Source: an uncultured Saprospiraceae bacterium (lineage in GTDB: Bacteria > Bacteroidota > Bacteroidia > Chitinophagales > Saprospiraceae). Taken from it: DNA of 6,851 nucleotides. Of this stretch, positions 6,356 to 6,851 are shown piece after piece. The translations under genes were made by a program, and so were the position numbers. The notes beneath the pieces are model-generated. The model searched no databases and was not told the origin of the DNA. It worked only from the letters and a program-made list of their open reading frames with translations. Where the stretch lies: NCBI GenBank assembly GCA_938033975.1, contig CALHKJ010000506.1, positions 1 to 6,851 of the forward strand. Reading direction: 5' to 3'. The stretch's first letter is position 1. Every line of letters starts with the position of its first letter.

Positions 6356-6851
6356 ATGAGGTATCTAACAGCAATCTTTTGCTTCCTGTCGTCCATTGGC
6401 CTTGCTCAAATAAATCTCAACCTTGACTTGGTGTCGAGAACTGATGCATTTGAAGGAGCAAATGATGTATGGGGATTTGAGCACAGTAACGGAACTGAAT
6501 ATGCCATTCTAGGCACCAGATCAAGTGCAAAAATATATTCACTTGCCAACCCTACCTTCCCTCAAGAGGTAGCAATCATCCCAGGACCAGTTACTACTTG
6601 GAGAGATATAAAAAATCACAATGATTATGTCTATGTCACAACTGATGGTGACAACTTCACTGCTGGCTTAGTGATTATAGATATGACTAATCCTGATAGT
6701 ATTGAATCCAAGGTATGGTCAGAACCTTTATGGATTGGCAATACAATTGACTCCTTAAAAGCATGTCATAATCTTTATATAGATGATGGCTTTGCCTACT
6801 TAGCAGGTTGCAATATCTCAGCTGAAGGAGTTATAATTTTTGATATTGATA
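6356..6851 (+). CDS. Choice-of-anchor B family protein, 5' part (runs off the window)
   Basis: An open frame of 165 codons continues past the window end. It starts with a signal peptide (MRYLTAIFCFLSSIGLAQ, cleavage near GLA-Q), then the N-terminal half of a choice-of-anchor B domain. It aligns throughout with the protein at 3849, at roughly half identical residues by eye, sharing NDVWGF/NDIWGF, TTWRDIK, YVYVTTD, LVIIDMTNP, CHNLYID and YLAGCNI. The family position held by His88 in the first protein is shifted here (DIKNHNDY). The missing part should hold the rest of the propeller, and probably further domains and a T9SS sorting domain as in the neighbour; this cannot be seen here. The start is chosen because the signal peptide begins there and the -7 box lies at the same distance as in the paralog. 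Role on the surface or in the medium is inferred; biochemical function is unknown. Confidence 0.9.
   Translation, partial: MRYLTAIFCFLSSIGLAQINLNLDLVSRTDAFEGANDVWGFEHSNGTEYAILGTRSSAKIYSLANPTFPQEVAIIPGPVTTWRDIKNHNDYVYVTTDGDNFTAGLVIIDMTNPDSIESKVWSEPLWIGNTIDSLKACHNLYIDDGFAYLAGCNISAEGVIIFDID

Overview
The window looks like chromosome of an AT-rich member of the Bacteroidota, probably a free-living marine or environmental lineage of the Saprospiria or Flavobacteriia type. The evidence is: two complete Sec-exported proteins ending in type A C-terminal sorting domains of the type IX secretion system (T9SS); two upstream regions carrying the Bacteroidota -7 promoter box TAnnTTTG; and A-rich leaders with no Shine-Dalgarno sequence. 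The exact genus cannot be read from the sequence.

Layout, all on the + strand. Positions 1-67 may hold the last codons of an upstream gene (weak). Positions 149-3313 encode a 1054-residue secreted protein made of ten tandem modules of about 94 residues, rich in cysteine and acidic residues, followed by a T9SS sorting domain. Its stop codon overlaps the start of a 139-residue hotdog-fold thioesterase (3313-3732) that closely resembles E. coli MenI/YdiI, the 1,4-dihydroxy-2-naphthoyl-CoA hydrolase of menaquinone synthesis. After a 116-base gap with nested inverted repeats and a -7 box comes a 788-residue 'choice-of-anchor B' (LVIVD-repeat, probable beta-propeller) protein at 3849-6215. It carries two carboxypeptidase-regulatory-like domains, a MAM-like jelly-roll domain and a T9SS sorting domain. 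A strong intrinsic terminator (6237-6270) closes that unit. A second choice-of-anchor B paralog starts at 6356 and runs off the window end.

Three of the four genes therefore supply the cell surface or the medium. The thioesterase is a cytosolic enzyme that appears to be translated by coupling to the repeat protein; no functional link between those two is obvious. The tandem choice-of-anchor B genes look like a local duplication with matching promoter layout, each probably transcribed on its own.

I found no mobile element, CRISPR array, tRNA/rRNA or defence system. The most original object is the ten-module protein: two module subtypes alternate, each with its own six-cysteine pattern, and the cysteine losses in three modules suggest a disulfide assignment. 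The approximately 940-residue repeat region contains only one lysine and six arginines. I do not claim a new multi-gene system here.
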